From assembly GCF_003097235.1 (NCBI RefSeq), contig NZ_QEQQ01000003.1, forward strand, positions 186,001-250,000: 64,000 bases of DNA, given 5' to 3'. The stretch comes from Pseudomonas sp. CC120222-01a. GTDB lineage: Bacteria; Pseudomonadota; Gammaproteobacteria; Pseudomonadales; Pseudomonadaceae. Each line of letters starts with the position of its first letter. Within the stretch, counting starts at the first letter, position 1. Made by a program: the position numbers and the translations under genes. This document shows positions 17,611 to 27,559 of the stretch, piece after piece. The notes beneath the pieces were generated by a model. That model was not told the origin of the DNA, did no database searches, and saw only the letters and a program-made list of their open reading frames with translations.

Positions 17611-18876
17611 ATGAGCTCACCTACCGAATTCCCGCTTTGCGAAGCCCCGCCATCCTCGCGCAAGGGGCTGCTGCCCATTGCCATGGTGCTGTTCAGCTTT
17701 ACCTTCTTCACCGGCACCATGTTCGCCGGTGGCAAGCTGGGCATGGCCTTCAACTTCGTCGACATGCTGTGGGTCGCCGCCATCGGCAACACGCTGCTGG
17801 CGCTGTATGCCGCTGCACTGGCCTTCATCGCCTCGCGCAGCGGCTTGAACACCGTACTGATGGGGCGGTTCTGTTTCGGCGAGGCAGGCAGCCGGCTTTC
17901 CGACTTCATCCTGGGCTTCGCGGAACTGGGCTGGTACGCCTGGGGCACCGCCACCGTAGCGATCGTGCTGGTCAAGTTGCTCGGCCTGGCGGGTGGTTTC
18001 ACCGTGCCGCTGATGGTGCTGTTCGGCCTGGGCTTCAGCATTACCGCGATCATCGGCTTCAAGGGCCTGGACCTGCTGTCGCGAGTATCGGTGCCGCTGA
18101 TGTTCGCGCTGCTGCTGGTGTCGATGTACATCGCCACTGCCGATGCCGGGGGCTTTGCCGGCCTGGCCGCAGTGGTACCCCATGAAACCATGACCTTCTC
18201 GGCAGCGGTGACCATGGTCTTCGGCACCTTCGCCAGCGGTGCCACCCAGGCCACCAACTGGACCCGGTTGTCGCGCAGCGGGCGAGTGGCGGTGGTGGCC
18301 AGCATCGTTGCCTTCCTGCTCGGCAACGGCCTGATGGTCGTGGCCGGGGCCTGGTGTGCGATGGTCTATCAGCAGGCTGACATCGTCGAAGTGATGATGC
18401 TGCAAGGCCTGTCGTTCGCAGCGGTGGTGATGCTCTGCCTGAACCTCTGGACCATCCAGGGGCCGACCATCTACAACGTCTCGGCGGCTGCCTGCCACTT
18501 GCTGCGCAGCGAGCGTCGGCGCACCGCCACGCTGGTGGCGGCAGCGGTGGGCATCGTGCTGGCGATCGGCGGCATGTATGAAATGCTGATTCCGTTCCTG
18601 GTGCTGCTGGGCTCGATCATTCCACCCGTGGGCGGAGTGATCATGGCCGACTTCTGGTACCGCCACCGCGGCAAGTACCCGGCGCTGGCCTCGGTGCAGC
18701 TGCCGCGCTACAACCTCTTGGGTCTCGGTTCCTATGCGCTGGGTGCGGTGCTGGCCTATGCCTCGCCGTGGGTCGCGCCGCTGGTGGGTATTGGCGCCTC
18801 GGCCCTGTGCTATATCGTCCTGCTTGAAATCAGCGGCCGGCGCCGGGCGCTAGGCCAGGCGGGCGTCGAGCCGTGA
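17611..18876 (+). CDS. codB: Cytosine permease
   Basis: The 421-residue membrane protein belongs to the nucleobase:cation symporter-1 family, with about 12 helices. Its start region (PIAMVLFSFTFFTGTMFAGG) and the later QATNWTRLSRSGR are CodB-like. It imports cytosine as a nitrogen source. It is the first gene of a codB-pucR-codA operon: its stop overlaps the GTG start of the regulator. The start at 17611 (MSSPTEF) follows a short CCGGAG element. Confidence 0.92.
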   Translation: MSSPTEFPLCEAPPSSRKGLLPIAMVLFSFTFFTGTMFAGGKLGMAFNFVDMLWVAAIGNTLLALYAAALAFIASRSGLNTVLMGRFCFGEAGSRLSDFILGFAELGWYAWGTATVAIVLVKLLGLAGGFTVPLMVLFGLGFSITAIIGFKGLDLLSRVSVPLMFALLLVSMYIATADAGGFAGLAAVVPHETMTFSAAVTMVFGTFASGATQATNWTRLSRSGRVAVVASIVAFLLGNGLMVVAGAWCAMVYQQADIVEVMMLQGLSFAAVVMLCLNLWTIQGPTIYNVSAAACHLLRSERRRTATLVAAAVGIVLAIGGMYEMLIPFLVLLGSIIPPVGGVIMADFWYRHRGKYPALASVQLPRYNLLGLGSYALGAVLAYASPWVAPLVGIGASALCYIVLLEISGRRRALGQAGVEP

Positions 18877-20090
18877 GCCTGGCGCTGGACGAGATCCTGC
18901 ACCTGCCGGGCCTGCAGGAGATGACCGTACGGGCCGGTGCGCGCAACTTGCAGCGGCGGGTGCGCTGGCCCTACGTGGCAGAGAATGAAGGCATCGCCGA
19001 GTGGGTCATGGGCGGCGAACTGGTGTTCGTCACCGGCATCAACCACCCGCGTGGCGAGGCCAACCTGCTGAGCCTGGTCGAAGACGGCGAGGCGGTGGGC
19101 ATTGCCGGGATGGTGATCCTCACGGGCGGCACCTTCATCCAGACCATCCCGCCGGCAGTGATCGCCCGTGCCGAGCAACTGGGCCTGCCGTTGATCGAGC
19201 AGCCCTATGCCCTGAAGATGGTGATCGTCACCCACCTGATCGGCACGGCCCTGGTGCAGATGAACCAGGTGCGCCGGTCGCGCAACGATATCCTCGGCCA
19301 GTTGCTCAGCGGCGACTATCCGAGCCTGGCCATTGCCCGCCAGCGTGCGGCGCACCTTGAACTGGCACTGGATGAGCCGCGTCGCGTGGTGGCGCTGCGC
19401 TTGCTGCACGTTGAGCCGTTGTTCGAGCGCCATGGCCTGGCCGAGGGCGAGCGCCTCTGGCAGGCTACCCGCCAGGCCCTGGAAGACCAGCTCGAAGCCT
19501 GGTGCCGCGAACGACCGGGGACGGTCACCGCACAGTTGCCGGGCGACCTGCAGGTGCTGCTGCTGGCAGAAGCCGCCGACCTGCCGCTGACCCTGGCCAC
19601 ACTGCACCGGCAACTGAGCGCGGTGGTGGGGGAGCTGGCGCTGTACATGGGCCTGTCGAGCCTGGCTGCCGATTGTGCCCACTACCGTCAGGCGCTCAGC
19701 GAGGCGCGCCAGGCACTGGAAGTGGCGCAGCACCTGCGCCCGCTCAACGGCTTCTGCGATTTCAGCGAGTTGGGTGTGCTGCGCCTGCTGCAAGGGATCG
19801 TCGACCGGTCACTGATCGATGACTTCGTCGCCCAGACCTTGGGCCCGCTGATCGCCCCAGGGCGCAAGCAGCCGCATGTGCTGGTGCATACACTGGATGC
19901 CCTGCTCAAGGAAAACGGCAACGGGCTCAAGGCCGCCCAGCGCCTGGGCCTGCACCGCAACACCATCAACCAGCGCATTCAACGCATCGAACAACTGAGC
20001 GGGCAGTCCCTCGACGACCCGCTGTTTCGCATGAACGCTTCTGTCGCCATGCTTGTGTGGCGCATGAACGAAGACCACGGTAAGGAGTAA
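18873..20090 (+). CDS. PucR-family transcriptional regulator of the cytosine operon
   Basis: The 405-residue protein has the PucR N-terminal domain (residues ~8-125: [20 protein letters not shown]) and a C-terminal helix-turn-helix of the PucR type ([20 protein letters not shown], then [13 protein letters not shown]). These proteins sense purines or their breakdown products. It starts with GTG overlapping the codB stop and is followed after 4 bases by codA, so it is translationally tied to both. A role as activator of cytosine use is inferred from position only. Confidence 0.9.
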   Translation: MSLALDEILHLPGLQEMTVRAGARNLQRRVRWPYVAENEGIAEWVMGGELVFVTGINHPRGEANLLSLVEDGEAVGIAGMVILTGGTFIQTIPPAVIARAEQLGLPLIEQPYALKMVIVTHLIGTALVQMNQVRRSRNDILGQLLSGDYPSLAIARQRAAHLELALDEPRRVVALRLLHVEPLFERHGLAEGERLWQATRQALEDQLEAWCRERPGTVTAQLPGDLQVLLLAEAADLPLTLATLHRQLSAVVGELALYMGLSSLAADCAHYRQALSEARQALEVAQHLRPLNGFCDFSELGVLRLLQGIVDRSLIDDFVAQTLGPLIAPGRKQPHVLVHTLDALLKENGNGLKAAQRLGLHRNTINQRIQRIEQLSGQSLDDPLFRMNASVAMLVWRMNEDHGKE

Positions 20091-20094
20091 CGCC

Positions 20095-21336
20095 ATGAAC
20101 ATCATCAACGCCCGCCTGCGTGGCAAGAACGGCCTGTTCCGCATCGAACTGGACGGCGAGCGCATCGCCGCCATCACGCCACAGGCCGACCTGGCCGCGC
20201 CGGCCAGCCCGGAAGACCTGGACGCCCAGCAGAACCTGGTGGTGGCGCCCTTCGTCGAGCCGCACATCCACCTCGACGCCACCCTCACGGCGGGCGAGCC
20301 GAAGTGGAACATGAGCGGCACCCTGTTCGAAGGCATCGAACGCTGGGCCGAGCGCAAGGCAATCACCACCCACGACGACATCAAGAGCCGCGCCAAGAAG
20401 ACCATCGGCATGCTGGTGGACCATGGCATCCAGCACGTGCGCACCCATGTCGACGTCACCGACCCCAAGCTCACCGCGCTCAAGGCCATGGTCGAGGTGC
20501 GCGAGGAAGTGCGCCATCTGATCGACCTGCAGATCGTCGCCTTCCCCCAGGAGGGCATCGAGTCGTATGCCAATGGCCGGGCGCTGATGACCGAAGCGGT
20601 GGCCATGGGGGCCGACGTGGTTGGCGGCATTCCGCATTTCGAAAACACCCGCGACCAGGGTGTGTCGTCGATCAAGTTCCTGATGGACCTGGCCGAGCGC
20701 ACCGGCTGCCTGGTGGATGTGCATTGCGATGAAACCGACGACCCGCAGTCGCGCTTCCTCGAAGTGCTGGCCGAAGAGGCACGGGTGCGCGGGATGGGGG
20801 CGCGGGTGACCGCCAGCCATACCACGGCCATGGGCTCGTACGACAATGCCTACTGCTCCAAGCTGTTCCGCCTGCTGAAGATGTCGGGCATCAACTTCGT
20901 CTCGTGCCCCACCGAAAGCATCCACCTGCAAGGGCGCTTCGACAGCTACCCCAAGCGCCGCGGGCTGACCCGCGTGGCCGAAATCGACCGTGCCGGGATG
21001 AACGTGTGCTTCGGCCAGGACTCCATCGTCGACCCGTGGTACCCGCTGGGCAATGGCAACATCCTGCGCATTCTCGAAGCCGGGCTGCACATCTGCCACA
21101 TGCTCGGCTACGAAGACCTGCAACGCAGCCTGGACCTGATCACCGACAACAGTGCCCGCACCCTCCACCTTGGCGAGCGTTATGGCATCGAGGTCGGCCG
21201 GCCGGCCAACCTGCTGCTGCTGTCGGCGCCGGATGACTACGAGATGGTCCGCAGCCAGGGCCATGCGCTGGTGTCGGTGCGCAATGGCAAGGTGCTGATG
21301 CGCCGCACGCCGGCGCAGGTCGAACGCTTTGCCTGA
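20095..21336 (+). CDS. codA: Cytosine deaminase
   Basis: The 413-residue amidohydrolase deaminates cytosine to uracil and ammonia in the cytosol. Metal-binding motifs are visible: PHIHLD with His57 and His59, the histidines of DVHCDETDD and ASHTTAMGS, and the aspartate in [11 protein letters not shown], all as in E. coli CodA. It lies four bases after the PucR gene with a GGAG ribosome binding site. It is followed by a REP element that probably ends the operon. Confidence 0.95.
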   Translation: MNIINARLRGKNGLFRIELDGERIAAITPQADLAAPASPEDLDAQQNLVVAPFVEPHIHLDATLTAGEPKWNMSGTLFEGIERWAERKAITTHDDIKSRAKKTIGMLVDHGIQHVRTHVDVTDPKLTALKAMVEVREEVRHLIDLQIVAFPQEGIESYANGRALMTEAVAMGADVVGGIPHFENTRDQGVSSIKFLMDLAERTGCLVDVHCDETDDPQSRFLEVLAEEARVRGMGARVTASHTTAMGSYDNAYCSKLFRLLKMSGINFVSCPTESIHLQGRFDSYPKRRGLTRVAEIDRAGMNVCFGQDSIVDPWYPLGNGNILRILEAGLHICHMLGYEDLQRSLDLITDNSARTLHLGERYGIEVGRPANLLLLSAPDDYEMVRSQGHALVSVRNGKVLMRRTPAQVERFA

Positions 21337-21346
21337 CGGCTGGATC

Positions 21347-21464
21347 GGGGCTGCTTTGCAGCCCTTCGCGGGCTTGCCCGCTCCCACAGGAACTGCGCAC
21401 TTTCTGAATACAGCGCCGTACATGTGGGAGCGGGCAAGCCCGCGAAGGGCCGCAAAGCGGCCCC
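21347..21464. repeat. REP-type inverted repeat pair
   Basis: The arms 21347-21388 and 21423-21464 match: GGGGCTGCTTTGCAGCCCTT then CGCGGGCTTGCCCGCTCCCA, against the reverse complement with two or three changes. It lies after codA. Its centre (TTTCTGA, then GTACATGTGGGAGCGG) is shared with the element at 25867-25984. Confidence 0.88.
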
Positions 21465-21491
21465 AATGGGCTTAGCTGACCAGCATTAGCC

Positions 21492-21507
21492 CTCAGGCTC
21501 ATCTAAG
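21492..21507 (+). promoter_or_regulatory. Possible OmpR/PmrA-type direct repeat before the two-component operon
   Basis: CTCAG (21492) and CTAAG (21503) are 11 bp apart, and both are followed by a TCAT. An 11-bp half-site period is typical of OmpR-family response regulators. It lies about 57 bases before the membrane protein gene, whose operon encodes such a regulator, so autoregulation is possible. Confidence 0.35.
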
Positions 21508-21564
21508 TTTTCATCCGTAACCTCCGCTGCAGACACCCTGACGGGACTGAAGGAGGTACACCCG

Positions 21565-22329
21565 ATGAAGGCTGCCAGCAACGGTTGGCTCAACAAGGTT
21601 CCGGAAGTGACGCTGTCCTTCTGGATCATCAAGATCATGTCCACCACGGTCGGCGAGACATTCGCCGACTTCCTCGCCGTCGACGTCGGCTGGGGCCTTG
21701 CCATCACCAGTGCGGTAATGGCCGTGCTGCTGGCTGGCGCGTTGACCCTGCAAATGCGCAAGCGCAACTGCGAACCCTGGATCTACTGGCTGTGTGTAGT
21801 GCTGGTCAGCATCCTGGGCACGCAGATCACCGACATCCTCACCGACGAACTGGACATCAGCCTGTACGCCAGCACGGCGTTCTTCTCGGTGCTGCTGGTG
21901 ATCAATTTCGGCGTCTGGTACGCGGTCGAGCGCAACCTGTCCATTCGCGAGATCGTCAGCGCCCGGCGCGAAGGCTTCTACTGGGCCACGGTCCTGTGCA
22001 CCTTCGCCCTGGGCACTGCCGGTGGTGACCTGGCGACCGAGGCGCTGGGGCTTGGTTTCAGTGTCGGCTGCGTCATCTTCGCCGCGCTGATCGGGGTCTG
22101 CCTGCTCGCCTGGAGCCTGGGTGCCAGCACGGTGCTGGTGTTCTGGGTGGCCTACATCCTGACACGCCCGCTCGGCGCCTCCCTGGGTGACCTGCTGACT
22201 CAATCCCATGAGTACGGTGGCCTCGGCATGGGGGCCACCTGGACCAGCGCGATCTTCCTTTGCGTCATTTTCATCCTGGTCTGCGTGGCCCAGTTCGCCG
22301 CCGGCCAATCCAAACGAATTACCCCTTGA
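21565..22329 (+). CDS. COG4705-type multi-pass membrane protein
   Basis: The 254-residue protein has about eight hydrophobic helices. It has an internal repeat: a polar pattern T-x-G-E/D-x-x-x-D in the first half (STTVGETFADFL) and a related one in the second (ALGTAGGDLATEAL). This fits the uncharacterised COG4705 membrane proteins. AGGAGG lies 9 bases before the start. It opens an operon with a lipoprotein and a two-component system. A transport or sensing role is likely but unproved. Confidence 0.75.
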   Translation: MKAASNGWLNKVPEVTLSFWIIKIMSTTVGETFADFLAVDVGWGLAITSAVMAVLLAGALTLQMRKRNCEPWIYWLCVVLVSILGTQITDILTDELDISLYASTAFFSVLLVINFGVWYAVERNLSIREIVSARREGFYWATVLCTFALGTAGGDLATEALGLGFSVGCVIFAALIGVCLLAWSLGASTVLVFWVAYILTRPLGASLGDLLTQSHEYGGLGMGATWTSAIFLCVIFILVCVAQFAAGQSKRITP

Positions 22330-22346
22330 TAGCGAGGTTGCAACCC

Positions 22347-22757
22347 ATGATTTCCAACGCTCTGCTCAAATCGCTGGCCATCGCCTGTGTCGCCAGTGCC
22401 TTGCTGGTAACCCAAGGCTGTTCCAAACCGGATGAGCCGGCCCCGGCCGCAGGCATCCATGCCCCGACCAAGCTGGGTGACCTCAGCGCATTCCGCAGCA
22501 TTGCCGTGGATGTCGCTGCCAAGGTGGATGCCCAGGACCTGCCGGGCGCCAAGGCGCGTATCAGGGACCTGGAAAAGACCTGGGACGACGCCGAGGCCGG
22601 GATCAAGCCGCGTGCCGCCAGCGACTGGCATGTGCTGGACAAGGCGATCGACCACGCACTGGATGCGCTGCGGGCCAGCCAGCCACAGCAGGGCGAGTGC
22701 AAGGCCGCAATGAGCAACCTGCTCAAAGCGTTCGACACATTGCAGGGCCAGGGCTGA
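22347..22757 (+). CDS. Lipoprotein of unknown function in a two-component operon
   Basis: The 136-residue product has a lipobox, LVTQGC (cysteine ~residue 27). The mature domain of about 105 residues is mostly helical, with regularly spaced DLEKTWDD and LDKAIDHALDALRA. It lies 17 bases after the membrane protein gene. Small helical lipoproteins beside two-component systems often act as periplasmic partners of the sensor; that is inference here. Confidence 0.7.
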   Translation: MISNALLKSLAIACVASALLVTQGCSKPDEPAPAAGIHAPTKLGDLSAFRSIAVDVAAKVDAQDLPGAKARIRDLEKTWDDAEAGIKPRAASDWHVLDKAIDHALDALRASQPQQGECKAAMSNLLKAFDTLQGQG

Positions 22758-22824
22758 ATATTGCCTGTCGGCCACCGGCCGGTCGCGCTATCGTTGGCGC
22801 CACAGGTTCATAGCGGGGAAGCCC

Positions 22825-23490
22825 ATGCGGGTGTTACTGGTCGAGGATGACGGCATGATCGCCCAGGCGCTGCAGGACGCCCTGGGCGCGGCGGGGTACG
22901 CCGTGGACTGGGTCGACAATGGCCTGCTGGCCGAGGCCGCCTTGCGCACACAACATTACGACCAGGTGCTGCTCGACCTGGGTTTGCCCGGCCAGGACGG
23001 CCTGCAGTTGCTGCAGGCGCTGCGTGCAGCCGACAACCCGGTGCCGTTGCTGATCATCACCGCACGCTCGGGGCTGGATGACCGGGTGTGCGGGCTGGAT
23101 GGCGGTGCGGACGACTTTCTGCAAAAGCCTTTCGAGATGGCTGAACTGCTCGCCCGGATGCGCGCGGTCATGCGCCGCAAGGGCGGGCGCGCAGCGCCTG
23201 AACTGGGCAATGGGACGCTGAGCCTGGACCCGGTCAGCAAATGCGCACGTATTCTGGATCAGCCGCCCGTGCAGCTTTCCAACCGCGAGTTTGCCTTGCT
23301 CCAGGCCTTGCTGGTGCGCCCCGGCGCGATCCTCTCGCGCAGTGAACTGGAAGACCGGATCTACGGCTGGGGCAACGAGGTCGAAAGCAACGCCGTGGAG
23401 TTCATCATCCATGCGCTGCGCCGCAAGCTGGGCAAGGACGTGATCCGCAATATCAGGGGGCTGGGATGGATGGTCTCAAAGGACGCCTGA
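22825..23490 (+). CDS. OmpR/PmrA-type response regulator
   Basis: The 221-residue protein has a receiver domain with acidic pocket EDD (7-9), phospho-acceptor Asp51 and Lys in LQKPF. A winged-helix DNA-binding domain follows (from ~residue 128: LSNREFALLQALLVRPGAIL). It overlaps the sensor kinase gene by 25 bp. The group includes PmrA, QseB and TctD; the signal is not evident from the sequence. Confidence 0.92.
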   Translation: MRVLLVEDDGMIAQALQDALGAAGYAVDWVDNGLLAEAALRTQHYDQVLLDLGLPGQDGLQLLQALRAADNPVPLLIITARSGLDDRVCGLDGGADDFLQKPFEMAELLARMRAVMRRKGGRAAPELGNGTLSLDPVSKCARILDQPPVQLSNREFALLQALLVRPGAILSRSELEDRIYGWGNEVESNAVEFIIHALRRKLGKDVIRNIRGLGWMVSKDA

Positions 23491-24818
23491 AACAGTCGCT
23501 GCAACTGCGCCTGTCGGTGGCGCTGTCGGTGGCGATCCTGCTGGTGGCGACCATGAGCGGGACGTTCAGCTACCTCACTGCCTATGATGAAGCGCTCGAC
23601 CTGCAAGACAACAGCCTGCACCAGGTGGCCGCGTTGTACATGCGCCAGGGCCTGGCGTTCCGCTACCCGGACAGCGCGCACGCGGCGTCCGTGGACGATG
23701 AAGAAACCCGTATCGTCATCCAGTACCTGGCCGACGGCCAGTCGGTCAGCCACGCCGATGACAGCCAGCTGCCATTGCCCATACCGGGCTCGGTGGCGGA
23801 CGGCCTGTCGACGGTGGTGGTGGGCGACGAGCCTTTTCGCGTGTTGGTCAGGACTGACGCGGCCGGCCGGCGCTTTGCCGTGGCGCAGGAGATCCACAGC
23901 CGCAACCGCGATGCGCGCAACAGCGCCTGGCGTGCGCTGCTGCCCTTTGCAATCCTTTTCCCCATCCTGTTGCTGGTGGTGGCCAACCTGATCCGTGAGC
24001 TGTTCAGGCCGGTATCGACCTTGGCGGCCATGCTCGACACCCGCGACGATCAGGACTTGCGCCCGATCGACGAGCACCTGCTGGCCACCGAGATTCGCCC
24101 GTTCGTCCAGGCGATCAACCGGCTGCTCGGGCGCGTATCGCGGACCCTCGACGCCCAGAAGCGCTTTGTCGCCGATGCGGCCCATGAACTGCGCACCCCG
24201 CTGACCGCACTGTCGCTGCAGGCCGAAGGGCTCGAACATGAGGCCATGTCAGCCCGTGCCCAGGCGCAGATGGCGATGCTGCGCCGCGGCATCGGCAGGA
24301 GCCGCAAGTTGATCGAGCAGTTGCTGGCCTTGGCCAGCGCGCAACTTGCAGAGCCGCCGTCAGGCTCGGTGTCATTGCATGAAACCTGCCGCCTGGTGCT
24401 GGAAGACCTGATGCCGCTGGCGGAGCAGAAGCAGCTCGACATTGGCCTGGAGGGTGACGATGCGCGCCTGCCCATGCGCGAGGTCGAGCTGCGGACCGTC
24501 ATCAAGAACCTGGTCGAGAATGCCATCCGTCACGCGCCGGAGGGAGGGCATGTAGACCTGCAAGCAACGCAGAGTGCTGAAGCAATCATGCTGTGTGTGC
24601 TCGATGATGGCCCTGGTATTTCTCCGCAAGCCTGGGAGCGTGTATTCGATCCTTTCTATCGGGGTAATGAACAGGTCGGTGAAGGTTCCGGCCTTGGGCT
24701 GTCGATCGTGCGAACCATCGTCCAGCGCTCTGGCGGGGAGGTGACAGTGGGTTACGCTGATGACGCAAACCGGTTGGGCTGGCGTGTGTGCTTGCACTGG
24801 CAGGTAGCTGTCGTTTGA
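23466..24818 (+). CDS. Sensor histidine kinase
   Basis: The 450-residue protein has an N-terminal membrane helix (residues ~15-38), a periplasmic domain of about 120 residues, and a second helix (~155-178, LLPFAILFPILLLVVANLI). A HAMP-like linker, the H-box FVADAAHELRTPL and an ATPase domain with NLVENAIRH, DDGPGI and GSGLGLSI follow. It starts inside the response regulator gene, so the pair is translationally coupled. It is of the QseC/PmrB type with a short N-terminal sensor. Confidence 0.92.
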   Translation: MDGLKGRLKQSLQLRLSVALSVAILLVATMSGTFSYLTAYDEALDLQDNSLHQVAALYMRQGLAFRYPDSAHAASVDDEETRIVIQYLADGQSVSHADDSQLPLPIPGSVADGLSTVVVGDEPFRVLVRTDAAGRRFAVAQEIHSRNRDARNSAWRALLPFAILFPILLLVVANLIRELFRPVSTLAAMLDTRDDQDLRPIDEHLLATEIRPFVQAINRLLGRVSRTLDAQKRFVADAAHELRTPLTALSLQAEGLEHEAMSARAQAQMAMLRRGIGRSRKLIEQLLALASAQLAEPPSGSVSLHETCRLVLEDLMPLAEQKQLDIGLEGDDARLPMREVELRTVIKNLVENAIRHAPEGGHVDLQATQSAEAIMLCVLDDGPGISPQAWERVFDPFYRGNEQVGEGSGLGLSIVRTIVQRSGGEVTVGYADDANRLGWRVCLHWQVAVV

Positions 24819-24894
24819 GCCATGCAGTTGTAGGTATTGAAGGGCTGACTCGTTGGCGTTACCACGGCCTGGGCGCTTCAGATATCCCGCTCGC

Positions 24895-25749
24895 CTAGCG
24901 CCCCAGTAGCTGCCCCACCAGCCATTGCCCGGCAGGCCCCAGTGCCCGCTGGCGTGACCAGGCCACATCCATGGCCACTCGCCGTGGGTAACCGGCCATG
25001 GGCAGCTCCACCAGGCCACTGCCGAAGCGCGCCACCAGCGCCTTGGGCAGTTCGGCCCAGCCGAAACCGCGCACGGCGAACTCCAGCAAGGTCAGGTAGT
25101 CCGGCGCCGACCAGGCCTGGCCGTGGCCATGGGGCAGGCTCGGGGCATAGGTCTTGATGTACAGCTGGCGTTCGTTTTCCAGGTGCTGCGGTTGCAACGC
25201 CGGCAGTTTCGCCAGCGGGTGTTCGCTGCTGACATAGAGGCAGAACTCCGCCTGCTCGGGCAGCCGCGCCACGCTGACATCCGCCGGGTAACGGTCCTGG
25301 GCGGCGAGGATGCCGATGTGCGCCAGGCCTTGCTGCACCAGGTCGATCACGTCGGCGTCTTCGGAGGGGCCGCAGCGCAGCTCGGTGTGCGGGTAGTGTT
25401 CGGCGAAGCGGCCCATCGCCGCGCCCTGGAAGGTGACGCTGTAGCTGTCGGACATCACCACTGACACCAGCGGTTCAACCTGGTCAGCCAGGCGCACGGC
25501 CAAGGCATCCAGTTTGGCGCTGGCATCGAGGATCGCCTCGACGTGCTTCAGCACCTGATGGCCGGCGGCATTGAGCGTGGGGTGGCGGCCAGCGCGGTCG
25601 AACAGCGGGCAACCGATGTCGGCCTCGAAGTTGGCGATGGCGATGCTGATGGTCGACTGGCTCTTGCGCAGCTTGCGCGCGGCCGCGGAGAACGAACCGA
25701 GGGCGGCGGCTTCGACAAAGGCGACGAGGGCTTCGGGGGAGTAGCGCAT
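24895..25749 (-). CDS. LysR-family transcriptional regulator
   Basis: The 284-residue protein starts with a LysR helix-turn-helix (residues ~5-62: LVAFVEAAALGSFSAAARKL, then KSQSTISIAIANFE) and a substrate-binding-type effector domain. It lies downstream of dsdA on the same strand but behind a REP element. It could be the local counterpart of DsdC, although DsdC in enteric bacteria is divergent from its targets; no direct evidence. Confidence 0.88.
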   Translation of the reverse strand: MRYSPEALVAFVEAAALGSFSAAARKLRKSQSTISIAIANFEADIGCPLFDRAGRHPTLNAAGHQVLKHVEAILDASAKLDALAVRLADQVEPLVSVVMSDSYSVTFQGAAMGRFAEHYPHTELRCGPSEDADVIDLVQQGLAHIGILAAQDRYPADVSVARLPEQAEFCLYVSSEHPLAKLPALQPQHLENERQLYIKTYAPSLPHGHGQAWSAPDYLTLLEFAVRGFGWAELPKALVARFGSGLVELPMAGYPRRVAMDVAWSRQRALGPAGQWLVGQLLGR

Positions 25750-25866
25750 GGGTATCGGTTAAAGCAATGGAGGATGTGCCTTGAGTATCGACTCCATCAA
25801 AGTGGCAAGCAAGCATGAACCGTGTTTGGTGCAAGCTCCGAGCTGTTGGGACTTGGCAGTCTGATT

Positions 25867-25984
25867 GGGGCTGCTTTGCAGCCCTTCGCGGGCTCGCCCG
25901 CTCCCACAGGAGCCGCGCATTTTCTGAGTCCTGCGCTGTACATGTGGGAGCGGGCAAGCCCGCGAAGGGCCGCAAAGCGGCCCC
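25867..25984. repeat. REP-type inverted repeat pair
   Basis: The arms 25867-25909 and 25943-25984 are complementary and nearly identical to the element at 21347-21464, including the centre. One arm differs by GGCTCGCCCG against GGCTTGCCCG. It lies between dsdA and the downstream LysR gene. Confidence 0.88.
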
Positions 25985-25987
25985 AAT

Positions 25988-27337
25988 TTACACCGTAGCC
26001 GGGAGGCTTCGTCCTTTCGCCAGGTAGGCATTGAACTCATCGTCCGGCACCATGCTGCCACCCGTTCCCCAGACCAGGTGGGTAGCCTGCTGCAGCTGGG
26101 CCGGGGAGAGGCCCAGGCGAGCCAGATAGTCGCTCGCCTGCAGCACCCGGACCATGCCGGGTACGCCGGCCAGCGCCGAGGGTTCCAGCTTGACCTTGTC
26201 CTGTTCGAAGGCAATCACCATCAGCCGGTACAGTTCTTCGTCGGTCACCGTGTAGTAGCCATCGATCAGCCGCTGCATGGCTTTGCCGACGAACCCGGAC
26301 GGTCGCCCGACCGCCAGGCCGTCGGCGGCGGTGATGTTGTCGATGCCGAAGTCTTGCACGCTGGTTTCATCGTGCAGGCCGGTGTACACCCCCAGCAGCA
26401 TGCAGGGCGAGTGGGTGGGCTCGGCGAATACGCAGTGCACGGCATCGCCGAATACCAGCTTCAAGCCGAAGGCGACGCCGCCAGGGCCGCCGCCAACGCC
26501 GCAAGGCAGGTAGACGAACAGCGGGTGATCGGCGTCCACCTGGATGCCGGCCTGTTCGAATTGCCGCGCCAGGCGCTCGGCAGCTACGGCATAGCCCAGA
26601 AAGAGTTGTGGGGAGTTTTCGTCGTCAACGAAATAGCAGCTGGGATCGGACGCAGCCTGCTGGCGGCCTTGCTCGACGGCAATGCTGTAGTCCGAAGCGT
26701 GTTCAACCACCGTTACGCCGTTGGCGCGCAGCTTGTCTTTCTTCCACTGCCTGGCGTCGGACGACATGTGCACGCTCACCTGGAAGCCCAGCTTCGCGCT
26801 CATGATGCCGATCGACAAACCCAGGTTACCGGTCGAACCCACGGCGATCTTGTACTGGCTGAAGAACGCCCGCGCCTGCTCGCTGGCCAATACGGAATAG
26901 TCATCGGAGGGCGTGATCAGGCCGGCGGCCAAGGCCAGGTCCTCAGCGTGCTTGAGCACCTCATGAATGCCGCCCCGGGCCTTGATCGAGCCAGAGATGG
27001 GCAGGTCGCTGTCTGCCTTGAGCCACAGGCTACCCACATTCTGCAGTGATCCTTCTTCGATCAGTTGCTGGCGAAGCTGTGGCAGTGGGGCGATGTGCGA
27101 CTCGATAACCCCACCGGCAGCGGCTGTTTCGGGGAATACGGTGGCGAGGTAAGGCGCGAACCGCCGCAGCCGCTCGCTCGTGGCTTGCACATCAGCAGCG
27201 GTCAGGCCCACGTCGTTCAACGCCTCTGACGCCTTGGCAATACCAGGGTTGAACCAGCTGGTTTCCTTCAGGGCGACCAGCTTGGCAATGATCGGGTGGC
27301 TTTGTTGCCAGGCTTGCAAGGTTTTTCCGTGGATCAT
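25988..27337 (-). CDS. dsdA: D-serine dehydratase
   Basis: The 449-residue PLP enzyme converts D-serine to pyruvate and ammonia. The PLP lysine is in SGSIKARGG, the phosphate-binding loop is [10 protein letters not shown], and the motifs [11 protein letters not shown] and [12 protein letters not shown] are as in E. coli DsdA. The start MIHGKTL at 27337 has AGGTGA five bases upstream, which rules out the longer frame. It is preceded by what looks like the remains of a GntP-type permease, so the usual transporter partner (DsdX) appears to have been lost here. Confidence 0.94.
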   Translation of the reverse strand: MIHGKTLQAWQQSHPIIAKLVALKETSWFNPGIAKASEALNDVGLTAADVQATSERLRRFAPYLATVFPETAAAGGVIESHIAPLPQLRQQLIEEGSLQNVGSLWLKADSDLPISGSIKARGGIHEVLKHAEDLALAAGLITPSDDYSVLASEQARAFFSQYKIAVGSTGNLGLSIGIMSAKLGFQVSVHMSSDARQWKKDKLRANGVTVVEHASDYSIAVEQGRQQAASDPSCYFVDDENSPQLFLGYAVAAERLARQFEQAGIQVDADHPLFVYLPCGVGGGPGGVAFGLKLVFGDAVHCVFAEPTHSPCMLLGVYTGLHDETSVQDFGIDNITAADGLAVGRPSGFVGKAMQRLIDGYYTVTDEELYRLMVIAFEQDKVKLEPSALAGVPGMVRVLQASDYLARLGLSPAQLQQATHLVWGTGGSMVPDDEFNAYLAKGRSLPATV

Positions 27338-27371
27338 GATTTCACCTGTAGCGCAGTCTTTGCACAGTAGA

Positions 27372-27515
27372 TCAGACAATTTTCGAAAGCAGCAGGGTCA
27401 GGCACAAGGCAATCACCGAGGCCAGCACGGTCGCTGCGGTCTTCAGCGCATCGCTCAGCGACAGGCCGATGTACTCCTTCACCACCAGCATTAGCATTCG
27501 GGAAGTAGTGGTCAG
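27372..27515 (-). pseudogene. C-terminal relic of a GntP-family permease
   Basis: Upstream of dsdA on the same strand the frame ending at 27372 encodes VKEYIGLSLSDALKT followed by a hydrophobic helix ([19 protein letters not shown]) and a stop. The block V-K-E-Y-x-G-[LM]-S followed by a last hydrophobic helix is the usual C-terminus of GntP transporters such as GntP or DsdX. No start or other helix is present, and the frame upstream of about 27515 loses similarity (a different frame reads PDHYFPNANAG), which suggests deletion plus frameshift. A D-serine/gluconate permease once lay here and has been removed up to the chrA gene. Confidence 0.6.
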
Positions 27516-27559
27516 GTGCAGGGCGGACCAAGTCACGTACCTTCTGCATTTTTCAGTTA

